From Phyllobacteriaceae bacterium (GTDB taxonomy: Bacteria; Pseudomonadota; Alphaproteobacteria; Rhizobiales; Rhizobiaceae), in NCBI GenBank assembly GCA_016711085.1, contig JADJTR010000004.1:62001-126000 (forward strand): a DNA stretch of 64,000 nucleotides. The letters run 5' to 3'. This document shows, piece by piece, positions 31,976 through 41,409 of the stretch. The notes under the pieces were generated by a model. The model worked only from the letters and a program-made list of their open reading frames with translations, did not search any database and was not told where the DNA came from. Position 1 is the first letter of the stretch; each line of letters opens with the position of its first letter. Position numbers and translations under genes: made by a program.

Positions 31976-32010
31976 CCGCCCTCAAATCTTGAGCCGGGAG
32001 GGATTCGCAC

Positions 32011-33257
32011 ATGACGGACTTGGCCGGGGAACGCCTGAGACGCAGCGCCTCCAAACCGAAACTGGTCGCCGCCGTCCACCGCCACAAGCGCGCTTCGCGC
32101 GAAGGCTTTTCTGAGCGCCTGTTTACCTGGCTGTTTTCCGGCCTCGTCTATCCGCAGATTTGGGAAGACCCGGAGATCGACATCGAGGCGATGGCGCTGA
32201 GGCCCGGACATCGCATCGTCGCCATCGCGTCGGGTGGCTGCAATCTCCTGTCCTATGCGGCGGCGGCGCCGGTGAAGATCGACGCGGTCGATCTCAACGC
32301 CCACCATGTCGCGCTCAACCGGTTGAAGCTGGCGGCGGCGAAGCACCTGCCGGCTTATGGCGATTTCCTCCGTTTCTTCGGCGGCGTCGGCCATCGCGCC
32401 AATCCGGCGGCTTACGAAAAATTCCTTGTCGACCACCTCGACACGGCGACGCGGACCTACTGGTCGGGGCGCGACTGGCGCGGCCGCCGGCGCATTTCGG
32501 TCTTCGCCCGCGATTTCTACCGCACCGGCCTGCTCGGACGCTTCATCGCCGCCGCGCATCTTTTCGCCCGCGCCAGTGGCGTCGATCCGCGCGCCCTGAC
32601 CATGGCGCGTTCCCTCGACGAGCAACGCGATTTTCGACGAAAAGCTCGCGCCGCTTTTCGACGGCAGGTGCTGCGCGCCATCACCGGCCGCAAATCCTCG
32701 CTCTTCGGCCTCGGCATCCCGCCGGCCCAGTTCGACGCGCTGGCCTCGGAAGGCGACACCATGGCCGACGTGCTGAAAGCCCGGCTGGAAAAACTCGCCT
32801 GCGATTTTCCCCTCGCTGACAATCCGTTCGCCTGGCAGGCCTTTGCACGGCGCTATCCGACGGCCGCGGAAGGCCGGCTGCCCGTCTATCTTCAGGCGAA
32901 AAATTTCGCCGCCATCCGCGCCAATGTCGATGGCGTCGCCATTCATCACGCCAATTTCACCGATCTGCTGGCGAAGAACCCGACGCCTCCGTCGACAGCT
33001 ACGTCTTGCTCGACGCGCAGGACTGGATGACCGACGAACAGTTGAATGCGTTGTGGCGCGAGATCGACCGCACCGCCGCGCCGGGCGCGCGCGTGATTTT
33101 CCGCACTGCGGCGCGACCAAGCCTGCTTCCGGGGCGCGTCGCCGCCGATATCCTCGACAAGTGGCGCTACGACGAAAGCGCATCGGCCGATTTCACCGCC
33201 CGCGACCGCTCCGCCATCTATGGCGGCTTCCATCTCTACGAAAAGGCGGCGGCATGA
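32011..33257 (+). CDS. btaA: BtaA: S-adenosylmethionine:diacylglycerol 3-amino-3-carboxypropyltransferase (frameshifted)
   Basis: First enzyme of diacylglyceryl-N,N,N-trimethylhomoserine (betaine lipid) synthesis; DUF3419 family. The ATG has a GGGAGGG site at 31996-32002. Family landmarks: YPQIWEDPEIDIEAM, IASGGCNLLSY and DAVDLNAHHVALNRLKLAA. Three breaks are seen: near 32626-32630 (CG missing), 32667 (G missing) and 32979-32981 (one base missing). Repaired, the text reads IFDEKLAPLFDGR...SSLFGLGIPPAQ and SYVLLDAQDWMTDEQL, about 416 aa. It overlaps btaB by 4 bp. Confidence 0.88.
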
Positions 33258-33908
33258 GCGCGGCCGAAACGGCCCATGCCGGACTGATGGACGGCGTTTA
33301 TCGCCGCCAGCGCCACATTTACGATCTGACGCGCAAATATTATCTGCTCGGCCGCGACGATCTCGTCGAAGCGCTTTCTCCGCCGGTCGGCGGAACCGTG
33401 CTCGAACTCGGCTGCGGCACCGGGCGCAATCTGGCGCTTGCCGCCCGTCGCTGGCCGCGGGCCGGCTATTTCGGCCTCGACATCTCGGCGGAAATGCTGG
33501 CGACCGCGCGCAAGAACCTTGAGCCCTTCGGCGATAAAATCGCGCTTGCCCGCGCCGATGCGTCGCATTTCGACGCGACAACGCTGTTCGACGCCAACCG
33601 CTTCGACCGGGTGTTCTTCTCCTACGCGCTGTCGATGATCCCGCCTGGGAAAGGCGATCGACGCCGCGCTCGAGGCGCTGAAGCCGGGCGGCGAGCTGCA
33701 CATCGTCGATTTCGGCGGACAGGAGTCGCTGCCTGCCTGGTTCGGGCGCGCGCTGCGCGCCTGGCTCGCCCACTTCCACGTGACGCCGCGCGACGCGCTG
33801 CGCGATATGCTTATCGCCGCCGCCGGGCGCCATGGCGCGGCTGTTTCATTTCGCTCGATCCGGCGCGGCTATGCCGTGCTGGCGAAGGTGACCTTGCCCG
33901 CTGCCTGA
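33254..33908 (+). CDS. btaB: BtaB: diacylglycerylhomoserine N-methyltransferase (frameshifted)
   Basis: SAM-dependent enzyme that trimethylates the product of BtaA to give the betaine lipid. It begins MSAAETAHAGLMDGVYRRQRHIYDLTRKYYL and has SAM motif I VLELGCGTGRNLALAA and FGLDISAEMLATARKNL. Two bases are missing near 33645 and 33650-33652; restored, SMIPPWEKAIDAALEALKPGG continues to the true stop at 33906-33908, about 218 aa. Its pairing with btaA and the ATGA overlap make the assignment secure. Confidence 0.88.
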
Positions 33909-33963
33909 CCATGCGCCGATTTGGCTGCTTGCCGGTCATTTCATTGCGGTAGAACATAGGGCC

Positions 33964-34686
33964 ATGCCGCTTGAACATTCGCACCGCGCCGACGCCATCG
34001 CCGCCCGCCTCGCCGCCGGGCGGCAAACCTCCTATCTGCGCGATTTCGTCTATGGCGGCATCGACGGCGCGGTGACCACCTTCGCCGTCGTCTCCGGCGT
34101 CGTCGGCGCATCCTTGTCATCGAATGTCATCCTCATTCTCGGCGTCGCCAATCTCGTCGCCGACGGGTTTTCAATGGCGGCGAGCAATTATTCCGGCGCC
34201 AAGACCGTCGCCGACGATGTCGAGCGCATCCGCGCCATCGAGAGGAAACACATCCGCCTCGAACCGGAAGGCGAGCGCGAGGAGGTGCGCCAGATCCTCG
34301 CCGCCAAGGGATTGGCCGGCGACAGCCTCGAGGAAGCCGTCGCCGCCGTCACCGCCAAGGAGGCGACCTGGATCGACCTGATGCTGACCGATGAATACGG
34401 CCTGTCGCCGAACTACTCCTCGCCCGTCACCGCGGCGCTGGCGACATTCGCTGCCTTCGTGCTGTGCGGCGCAGTGCCGCTCATCCCTTTCGTCCTCGGT
34501 CTGGAGAGCGCCTTCGAATGGTCGGCGTTGATGGTCGCGGTGGTGTTTTTCGCCATCGGCGCAGCCAAAAGCCGGTGGTCGCTTTCGCCCTGGTGGCGCT
34601 CCGGCATCGAAACGCTGCTCATCGGCGGCGCGGCCTCGGCCATGGCTTACGCAGTGGGCTATCTGCTGCGCGGATGGGCGGTTTGA
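33964..34686 (+). CDS. VIT1/CCC1-family Fe2+/Mn2+ transporter
   Basis: 240 aa membrane protein. The N-terminal RDFVYGGIDGAVTTFAVVSGV and the second segment VANLVADGFSMAASNYSG are the VIT signatures; a charged cytoplasmic metal-binding region (about 85-135, EREEVRQIL) precedes three more membrane segments. VIT proteins move Fe2+ or Mn2+ out of the cytosol. No direct link to the betaine lipid genes is evident. Confidence 0.9.
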   Translation: MPLEHSHRADAIAARLAAGRQTSYLRDFVYGGIDGAVTTFAVVSGVVGASLSSNVILILGVANLVADGFSMAASNYSGAKTVADDVERIRAIERKHIRLEPEGEREEVRQILAAKGLAGDSLEEAVAAVTAKEATWIDLMLTDEYGLSPNYSSPVTAALATFAAFVLCGAVPLIPFVLGLESAFEWSALMVAVVFFAIGAAKSRWSLSPWWRSGIETLLIGGAASAMAYAVGYLLRGWAV

Positions 34687-34776
34687 GGCGCGGCCGCGAC
34701 GCAACGCCGCTTTCTGGATCGGTTGAATCCCGCTAGGGAATGCCCCGCCTGCAAACGCCGTAAACGGAGAACCGCC

Positions 34777-35985
34777 ATGCCCGCCGCCCGTCCGCCCAAA
34801 GCCGCCATGCTCACCTCCGGCGGCCTCGCGCCCTGCCTGTCCTCGGCCGTCGGCGGCCTGATCGAGCGCTATTCCGAGATCGCTCCCGACGTGGAGCTGG
34901 TCTGTTACGTATCCGGCTATCAGGGCCTGCTGCGCGGCGACAAGCTGGCCGTCACCGGATCGATGCGCGAGAAGGCGCCGCTGCTGCACCGCTTCGGCGG
35001 CTCGCCGATCGGCAATTCCCGCGTCAAGATCACCAACGCCAAGGATTGCGTGAAGCGCGGCCTCGTCAAGGACGGCGAGAACCCGCTCGAAATCGCGTCC
35101 CGGCAATTGATCGCCGACGGTATCACCATCCTGCACACCATCGGCGGCGACGACACCTCGACCCAGGCGGCCGAACTCGCCGCCTATCTGAAAGCCAACG
35201 GCCATGATTTGACCGTTGTCGGCCTGCCGAAGACCGTCGACAACGACATCGTGCCCGTCAAGCAGTCGCTCGGCGCATGGACGGCGGCGGAAGCCGGCGC
35301 GCGCTATTTCGACAATGTGTCGAACGAGCAGAGCGCCAATCCGCGCACCTTCGTCGTCCACGAGGTGATGGGCCGCCATTGCGGCTGGCTCACCGCCGCC
35401 ACCGCGCTCGCCTACCAGCCGATCGTCGAGGGCCACCGCTTCCCCGACGGCTTCCTGATGAGCCGGGCGCTGAAGGACATCGACGCCATCTACGTGCCGG
35501 AACTCGCCCTCGACATCGAGGCCGAGACGGAACGTTTGCGCAAGCGTATGGAAAAGGTCGGCTCGGCGACGATATTCGTCTCCGAAGGGGCCGGCATCGA
35601 CGCCATCGTCGCCGAGCGCGAGGCCGCGGGCATCGAATTGGCGCGCGACGCTTTCGGTCACGTCAAGCTCGACACCATCAATGTCGGCGACTGGTTTGCC
35701 AAGCAGTTCGCCAAGGGCATCGGCGCGGAAAAGACGCTGGTGCAGAAATCCGGCTATTACGCCCGCTCCGCCGCCGCCAATATCGACGATCTGCGCCTGA
35801 TCAAGGGCATGGCCGATCTCGCCGTGCAGTCGGCGCTGGATGGCGTTCCCGGCCTCATCGGCCACGATGAGGAGAAGGGCGGGCGGCTGCGCGCCATCGA
35901 ATTCACACGCATCAAGGGCGGCAAGCCGTTCGATCCGGCCGTCGGCTGGTTCGAGGATTTGCTCAAGCGGACGGGGCAGAAGTGA
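34777..35985 (+). CDS. pfp: Pyrophosphate-dependent 6-phosphofructokinase
   Basis: Reversibly phosphorylates fructose 6-phosphate with PPi. It is 402 aa from the ATG after a CGGAGA site. It has IGGDDTSTQAAELA at about 120, where Asp replaces the Gly of ATP enzymes, and GLPKTVDNDIVP at about 150, where Lys replaces the ATP-type Gly; both changes are known marks of PPi specificity. PRTFVVHEVMGRHCGWLTA is the hexose-phosphate-binding MGR region. Confidence 0.93.
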   Translation: MPAARPPKAAMLTSGGLAPCLSSAVGGLIERYSEIAPDVELVCYVSGYQGLLRGDKLAVTGSMREKAPLLHRFGGSPIGNSRVKITNAKDCVKRGLVKDGENPLEIASRQLIADGITILHTIGGDDTSTQAAELAAYLKANGHDLTVVGLPKTVDNDIVPVKQSLGAWTAAEAGARYFDNVSNEQSANPRTFVVHEVMGRHCGWLTAATALAYQPIVEGHRFPDGFLMSRALKDIDAIYVPELALDIEAETERLRKRMEKVGSATIFVSEGAGIDAIVAEREAAGIELARDAFGHVKLDTINVGDWFAKQFAKGIGAEKTLVQKSGYYARSAAANIDDLRLIKGMADLAVQSALDGVPGLIGHDEEKGGRLRAIEFTRIKGGKPFDPAVGWFEDLLKRTGQK

Positions 35986-35988
35986 GCA

Positions 35989-36082
35989 AGTGGCGAGTGG
36001 CGAGTGGCGAGTGGCGGGTAAAAAATCCGATCCGCGTGCGATCACAAGACCCAATTCGCTATTCGCAACTCCCTATTCGCCC
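35989..36082. repeat. 7-bp tandem repeat and partner between convergent genes
   Basis: Four perfect copies of AGTGGCG (35989-36016), then about 40 bp later a degenerate inverse partner built on ATTCGC (36054-36080). The whole lies between the convergent phosphofructokinase and serine hydrolase stops. It may act as a bidirectional terminator-like spacer, or just be a mini-satellite. Confidence 0.6.
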
Positions 36083-36083
36083 C

Positions 36084-37481
36084 TCACAGCGCCTTCGCCA
36101 GGGCTTGCACCATGCCCTGCGACTTGTAGCCGAGCTTCGACGGCGTCAGCCCCATGCGCAGCACGACCAGAGCTTCCGACGGGATGACCGCCATCGATTG
36201 GCCGTCATGGCCGAGCGCCCAGACCGCGTCGGCGGGAAGCTCAAAATCCTCATCGGGATCCTCGTCGTCGGGAGTTCCCGCGGAATGACCGTTCAGCCAC
36301 ATCTGACCCTTGGTATATTGCGGGCCGAAGCCAATGTCGGAAACGGGATTTGGCTCGCGCATCATGGACGTCCAGCCAGCGGGCAGGATCGGCTGTCCCG
36401 CCCAGGTTCCGTCGCCGAGCATGAACAGGCCGAAGCGGGCCCAATCGCGCGCCGTGGCGTAGAGATAGGACGAGCCGACAAAGGTTCCGCGCGCATCCAT
36501 TTCCAGCGTCGCCGAGTGCATCCCGAGCCGCTTGAACAGCGCCTCGCGCGGAAACGCCGCCGCCTTGACCGGATCGCCGAGCGCATTGCGCCACAGTCGC
36601 GCCAGGATGTTGGCCGTGCCCGACGAATAGGAGAAGGCTTCGCCCGGCCCGGTTTCGGCCGGCATGGAGGCGGCGAAACCGGGCATGTCGGCTTCGAGAT
36701 AGAGCATGCGGGTCACGTCGGTCACATCGCCATAGTCTTCGTTGAAGGCGAGACCGGACGACATGGCGAGCAAATCGGACAAGGCGATCGAATTGCGCGC
36801 GTCGTTCGCCCATTCGGGCAGCAAGCTAGTCTGGCCGGTCGAGAGCTTGCCGGCCCCGACGATAGCGCCGACCAAAGCCGCATTGACCGTCTTGGTCATC
36901 GACCAGCCAAGCAGCGGCGTATCGGCGGAAAAACCTTCGCCATAGCGCTCGCCGACGATGCGGCCGTCCTTGACCACGACGACGGCGCGCATGCCGGGCC
37001 CGGTCATCGCCGGATCGTCCAGAATGGCGGCGACGGCCGGGTTCTGGCTCGGCTCGATGCGGGCGCCCTCCGGCCAGATTGCGTCCGACGGCGCCGCCGC
37101 ATCGGCGACCGGACCATCCGGCGCCTTCGCCGCCGCCGGATCGCCGTCGGGCACGGTAGAACACCCGAAGCCCGACGCGTGGCGCGCCGTCATCCGGCCG
37201 AACAGGCCGAACAGGCCGGCGGAGACCGTCCCCGCGCTTTCATCGACGGAAACCGAAACGAAGCCGAGGATCGGATGGCCCGGCGCCTGCACATCGATCG
37301 CCAGCACATCATCGGCCTTGCGCCCGGCGAGAAACACATTCGAGCAGACGATCTTGGCCGAGTAGGCGCTGGCGACGCGGATCAGGTCAGGCGGCGCGAT
37401 GGCGAGCCAGCCGGCAATCCCGGCCAACGCCAAAACGACAAGACCCGCCAACCACTTCGTCACTCGAACGATGAACCGCAT
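36084..37481 (-). CDS. Serine hydrolase of the beta-lactamase/class C PBP fold
   Basis: 465 aa from MRFIVRVTKWLAGLVVLALAG, which is an uncleaved anchor or signal segment. After an Ala/Pro-rich region the catalytic SxxK is in LGWSMTKTVNAAL (about 215). The mid-domain FNEDYGDVTD and YSSGTANIL (YxS motif) and C-terminal WALGHDGQSMAV (HxG in place of KTG) are typical of EstB/AmpC-like esterases and peptidases. Substrate unknown. It is divergent from the lysozyme gene over 191 bp. Confidence 0.88.
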   Translation of the reverse strand: MRFIVRVTKWLAGLVVLALAGIAGWLAIAPPDLIRVASAYSAKIVCSNVFLAGRKADDVLAIDVQAPGHPILGFVSVSVDESAGTVSAGLFGLFGRMTARHASGFGCSTVPDGDPAAAKAPDGPVADAAAPSDAIWPEGARIEPSQNPAVAAILDDPAMTGPGMRAVVVVKDGRIVGERYGEGFSADTPLLGWSMTKTVNAALVGAIVGAGKLSTGQTSLLPEWANDARNSIALSDLLAMSSGLAFNEDYGDVTDVTRMLYLEADMPGFAASMPAETGPGEAFSYSSGTANILARLWRNALGDPVKAAAFPREALFKRLGMHSATLEMDARGTFVGSSYLYATARDWARFGLFMLGDGTWAGQPILPAGWTSMMREPNPVSDIGFGPQYTKGQMWLNGHSAGTPDDEDPDEDFELPADAVWALGHDGQSMAVIPSEALVVLRMGLTPSKLGYKSQGMVQALAKAL

Positions 37482-37672
37482 GATCGATCCTCCATGGCCC
37501 AATTCGTGGCCCGGCGGCGCGGCTCGCGCAAGCGGAAAGCGCGGTTCGCGCCGGTTTCGCTGCGGAAGCGCTTGCGCCCGGTCGAAAAATTGCCGAAATT
37601 TTAACGTAACGGGGCAAGATGAGAGGCGGAATCCGGCCATTTTTCGTGTGCCGGACCAGGGGGATTGATCGC

Positions 37673-38569
37673 GTGAAGCAACGTCTTGCCGCCCTGACCT
37701 TGCTGGCGTTCGCCGCCGGTTGCTCAACCTCGTCGATCGAATCCCGCAACGTCGCCGCCATCGACATCGCGCCCAAGACCGCTGTCGCGGCCGCCGACGG
37801 AACCACTTCTCTGGCCGAGGAAGAGCACGCCACGGCCCACGGCATGAACAAGGTGGAAAACCTCGCCTATGCCGGCGAAGCGCGCCGCCGCTTCGGCGAT
37901 TCCGATCCCTTCGATTTCGGCGCGCGCTCGCCGCATCATCACGCCATCCACGGCGTCGACGTCGCGAAATACCAGGGCGACATCGACTTCTCGCGCGCCA
38001 GGGGCTCCGGCGTCGCCTTCGCCTGGATGAAGGCGACCGAGGGCGGCGACCGCGTCGACGACAAATTCGCCGACAATTGGACGCGCGCCAAATCGGCGGG
38101 CGTGCCGCGCGGCGCCTATCATTTCTATTATTTTTGCACTTCGGCCGCCGAGCAGGCGCGCTGGTTCATCCGTAACGTGCCGCGCGACGCGTCGTCCCTG
38201 CCGCCGGTGCTCGACATGGAATGGAACCCGCAATCGCCGAGTTGCAAGAAACGTCCGCCCGCCGCCCATGTGCGCAGCGAAATGAAGACTTTCCTGTCGA
38301 TGATCGAGCGCCACTACGGCAAGAAGCCGATTGTCTACACGACGCCCGATTTCTTCGAGGACAACGACCTCGCCTCGTTCAAGGGCTATTCGTGGTGGCT
38401 GCGCGCCACCAACGACCATCCCGACGCCAAATATGACGGCCTGCCCTGGACCTTCTGGCAATACACCGGCACGGGCCGGGTGCCCGGCATTACGGGCGAT
38501 GCCGACATCAACGTGTTCCGGGGCGACGCCAAATCCTGGCGGTCCTGGCTGGCGGCGAACGCCGGCTGA
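37673..38569 (+). CDS. GH25 lysozyme lipoprotein
   Basis: Muramidase-type glycosyl hydrolase, 298 aa from a GTG with a GGGGGA ribosome site; ATG starts upstream lack a better site. The N-terminus VKQRLAALTLLAFAAGC ends in a lipobox. The GH25 domain begins HGVDVAKYQGDIDFSRARG and has MKATEGG, GAYHFYYFC and the catalytic DxE in PVLDMEWNPQ. It likely acts in the periplasm, next to lrgAB and a serine hydrolase. Confidence 0.93.
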   Translation: MKQRLAALTLLAFAAGCSTSSIESRNVAAIDIAPKTAVAAADGTTSLAEEEHATAHGMNKVENLAYAGEARRRFGDSDPFDFGARSPHHHAIHGVDVAKYQGDIDFSRARGSGVAFAWMKATEGGDRVDDKFADNWTRAKSAGVPRGAYHFYYFCTSAAEQARWFIRNVPRDASSLPPVLDMEWNPQSPSCKKRPPAAHVRSEMKTFLSMIERHYGKKPIVYTTPDFFEDNDLASFKGYSWWLRATNDHPDAKYDGLPWTFWQYTGTGRVPGITGDADINVFRGDAKSWRSWLAANAG

Positions 38570-38575
38570 TCCGGC

Positions 38576-38961
38576 GTGAACGACAAGGCCGAACTTTCCG
38601 TCCCCGCCGCCTTCGCGGCCCTGCTTGCCTTCCAGCTCGCCGGCGAGACGGCCGCCGCCGCCCTGGCCCAGTCGTTTCCCGGCGTCGCCGTGCCCGGACC
38701 GGTGCTCGGCATGGCGCTGTTCCTCGCCTTCCTGTTCTGGCGCGGGGGCCCGGGCGAGAGCCTCGACGCCACGGCCGGCGGCATCCTCAGGCACCTTTCG
38801 CTGCTTTTCGTGCCGGCCGCCGTCGGCATCGTCCGCCACGGCGAAACCATCGCCAACGCCGGCCTCGCCATCGGATTGGCGTTGGTCGTATCCACCATGC
38901 TGACCCTTATCGTCACCGTCGGCGTATTTCTCTTCGTCAAACGATGGCAGGGCCGACATGA
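38576..38961 (+). CDS. lrgA: LrgA/CidA-family holin-like protein (3' frameshift)
   Basis: 128 aa membrane protein with four hydrophobic segments, including GVAVPGPVLGMALFLAFLFW and LRHLSLLFVPAAVGIV, the family's conserved core. It starts at GTG 6 bp after the lysozyme. In the sequence as given the frame misses its stop and runs on through lrgB; adding one G to the GGG at 38950-38952 ends it at TGA 38959-38961, overlapping the lrgB ATG, the usual arrangement. LrgA/LrgB are known to modulate murein hydrolase activity or pyruvate transport. Confidence 0.85.
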
Positions 38962-39677
38962 CGCCTGGCGTCAAAGCCATCTGGGTCTATCTGTCCGACT
39001 CGCCCCTGCTGTGGCTGACGCTGACGCTTGCCGCCTATGTCGCCGGCGACGCCCTGTCGCGCCGCTTGAACCGCCATCCGCTCGCCAACCCGGTGATCGT
39101 CGCGGCGGCGGCGATAATCGCCCTGCTGCTGGCGACGAGGACAGAATACGGCGCCTATTTCGACGGCGCGCAATTCGTCCATTTCCTCCTCGGTCCGGCG
39201 ACGGTGGCGCTGGCGGTTCCCCTGTGGAAAAATCGCGCTTTGGTGCGGGCCAACCTCTTGCCGATGGCCGCGGCGCTCGCCGCCGGTTCGGCCGTGGCGG
39301 CGCTGAGCGCGGTCGCCATTGTCTGGGCGCTCGGCGCGCCGGTGAGCGTCATGGCCTCCATCGCGCCGAAATCGGTAACCGCGCCGGTGGCGATGGAACT
39401 GTCGAAATCGCTCGGCGGCGTGCCGGAATTGACCGCCGTGCTGGTGATCCTGACCGGGATCATCGGCGCGCTGATCGTCACCCCGTTGATGAATGCGTTT
39501 CGCATTACCGATTTCGCCGCGCGCGGTTTCGCCGCCGGCGTCGCCTCGCACGGCATCGGCACGGCACGCGCCTTCCAGGTGTCGGAGACCGCCGGCGCTT
39601 TCGCCGGCATCGCCATGGGCCTGAACGCCGCGCTGACCAGCCTGCTGGCGATGATTTTCCTGGCGCTGGCCGGTTGA
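38958..39677 (+). CDS. lrgB: LrgB/CidB-family membrane protein
   Basis: 239 aa with about 7 membrane segments. Family landmarks are YFDGAQFVHFLLGPATVALAVP, SIAPKSVTAPVAMELSKSLGG and the C-terminal GVASHGIGTARAFQVSETAGA. It forms a pair with lrgA and lies just after the GH25 lysozyme, so this looks like a small autolysis-control unit. Confidence 0.95.
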   Translation: MTPGVKAIWVYLSDSPLLWLTLTLAAYVAGDALSRRLNRHPLANPVIVAAAAIIALLLATRTEYGAYFDGAQFVHFLLGPATVALAVPLWKNRALVRANLLPMAAALAAGSAVAALSAVAIVWALGAPVSVMASIAPKSVTAPVAMELSKSLGGVPELTAVLVILTGIIGALIVTPLMNAFRITDFAARGFAAGVASHGIGTARAFQVSETAGAFAGIAMGLNAALTSLLAMIFLALAG

Positions 39678-39682
39678 GCCGG

Positions 39683-39946
39683 TCAGTACTTGTCGAATTC
39701 GTCCTTGTCGGTCGGCAACAGCAGCACCGCCGTCGTCAGATAGCCGAAGCCGAAGGTGACCCCGAAGGACGAGCCGAGCACGATGATCGCCACAAGGCGA
39801 TGGCGCGAATGCATCACCAGTTCGCCAAGCCCGTGGATGTTGAACCACACCAGCAGGCCGGCGATGAACCAGCCGATGGCGATGCCGATGGACGAATTGA
39901 TCATCACGAAGCGGATGAGTTTCGGCAGTCTTTGTTTCGCGGCCAT
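39683..39946 (-). CDS. Small two-segment membrane protein, unknown function
   Basis: 87 aa from MAAKQRLPKLIRFVM. Two transmembrane segments (INSSIGIAIGWFIAGLLVWF and LVAIIVLGSSFGVTFGFGYLT) with a short loop HGLGELVMHSRHR, and a charged tail TDKDEFDKY. I do not recognise a domain. It converges on lrgB with a 5-bp gap and is 38 bp downstream of the decarboxylase on the same strand. Confidence 0.75.
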   Translation of the reverse strand: MAAKQRLPKLIRFVMINSSIGIAIGWFIAGLLVWFNIHGLGELVMHSRHRLVAIIVLGSSFGVTFGFGYLTTAVLLLPTDKDEFDKY

Positions 39947-39984
39947 ATCGTCAATGTAGGCCGATTGACGCCCGCTCCAATGCT

Positions 39985-41229
39985 TCAATCCGCCGCAAGG
40001 TCGTCGGAATAGCCTTCCATCGTCTCCAGCGACATGAAGCCGTGCGGCATGCCGCCTTCGTCGAACGGAGTCGTCACCTCGACGAAACGGTCGGGATAAA
40101 ACCCGTTGAAACGCGAGCGCAGCGCCATCGAATAGGCGCCGATATGGCCGATCTCGATCCAGTCGCCGGTATCGATGGTTTCCGGCAACCAGAACGGTTT
40201 CGACAGGATGTCGACCGAATCGCAGGTCGCGCCGCAGACCCGGAACGGCACGATGGCGTTCTCGTCGCCATTGCGCTGCCGGATTGACGGATCGGGGATG
40301 AAGCGAGCCGGCAGCGTGATCTTGCCGGTCCACGAATCCGACAGCGACGCCCAGATGCCGTCATTGATGTAGAGCCGCCGCCCTTTGCGCAGCAGCACGC
40401 GCACGATGAGCGAAAAGGCGCGCGCCACGACAACGCGGCCGGGCTCCGCCACCAGCGGCGTATCGGCAAAGCCCCATTCGGCGATGTCGCCGCGCACACG
40501 GCTCATCAATTGCGGCAGCGACGGCATGACGTCCGGTTCTTTTGCCGGATCGTGGCCGTAATCGGCCGGAAATCCGCCGCCGACATCGAGCGCGGCGAGG
40601 TTCACGCCGGCGCGTTTGCGCACCCAGTCGGCCGATTTCAGCGCCCCGTCATAGACGTCCGGATCCTCGATCTGGCTGCCGACGTGAAAGCACAGGCCCA
40701 CCTTGAAGCCGTTGCGGTCGAGGCGTTGCAGCAATTCGATCGCCTGCGCCGGGCCGCAGCCGAATTTCTTCGACAATTCGTAGGCCGCCTCGCCCTTGGT
40801 GGCGATGCGCACAAACACGGTCATGGCGGTCGGATCGAGATCGAGCGCCTTGACCACGCGGGTGAGCTTGGAAATCTCGTCTTCGTGGTCGACCACGGTG
40901 GTGCGGATGCCGTATTCTTCGAGCGCCAGGCGGATATGAGACTGGGCCTTCACCGGGTGCATGTAGATCAGTTCGGCTTCGGCCGAAACGGCGCGCACGG
41001 CGGCGAATTCGGCCGGCGACGCAACATCGAAACAGGTGACGCCGGCCTCGAACAGGGTGCGCAGCACCATCTCCTCGCCATTGGTCTTCACCGCATAGGC
41101 GGTCTTGCCGGGAAAGGCCTCCATGAAACGTCGCGCATCGGCCCTGAGCACATCGGGACGGAAGCAATAGACCGGCTCGTCCGGGCGCAACGCGAGCGCG
41201 GCTTTGGTGGCGTTGGCGAATCGCTCCAT
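39985..41229 (-). CDS. Ornithine/lysine-type PLP decarboxylase, fold III (alanine-racemase fold)
   Basis: Probably makes putrescine from ornithine; lysine as substrate is possible. It is 414 aa. The PLP lysine is in TAYAVKTNGEE (about residue 48), the glycine loop is LDVGGGFPADYG, the phosphate region VAEPGRVVVA, and the catalytic cysteine is in RVCGATCDSVDIL, supplied across the dimer. The C-terminal IGAYSMALRSRFNGF is the family signature. Divergent from an EamA exporter. Confidence 0.93.
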   Translation of the reverse strand: MERFANATKAALALRPDEPVYCFRPDVLRADARRFMEAFPGKTAYAVKTNGEEMVLRTLFEAGVTCFDVASPAEFAAVRAVSAEAELIYMHPVKAQSHIRLALEEYGIRTTVVDHEDEISKLTRVVKALDLDPTAMTVFVRIATKGEAAYELSKKFGCGPAQAIELLQRLDRNGFKVGLCFHVGSQIEDPDVYDGALKSADWVRKRAGVNLAALDVGGGFPADYGHDPAKEPDVMPSLPQLMSRVRGDIAEWGFADTPLVAEPGRVVVARAFSLIVRVLLRKGRRLYINDGIWASLSDSWTGKITLPARFIPDPSIRQRNGDENAIVPFRVCGATCDSVDILSKPFWLPETIDTGDWIEIGHIGAYSMALRSRFNGFYPDRFVEVTTPFDEGGMPHGFMSLETMEGYSDDLAAD

Positions 41230-41409
41230 GGCGCGTTTTCTCCCTCGTGTTTTCGGGCAAGGCTAATCCATTCGGCCCGGCCTTGCCATGGCGAAGCCGC
41301 GCTTCGCCGACGCCGCGCCCCGGGGTTCCGCAAATCGGGTGGCGCGCGCCGTGCCTTCGCCTTATCCACGCCTCATGACCCAGGCCACCCGCCCGCCGCC
41401 CTCCCCGCC

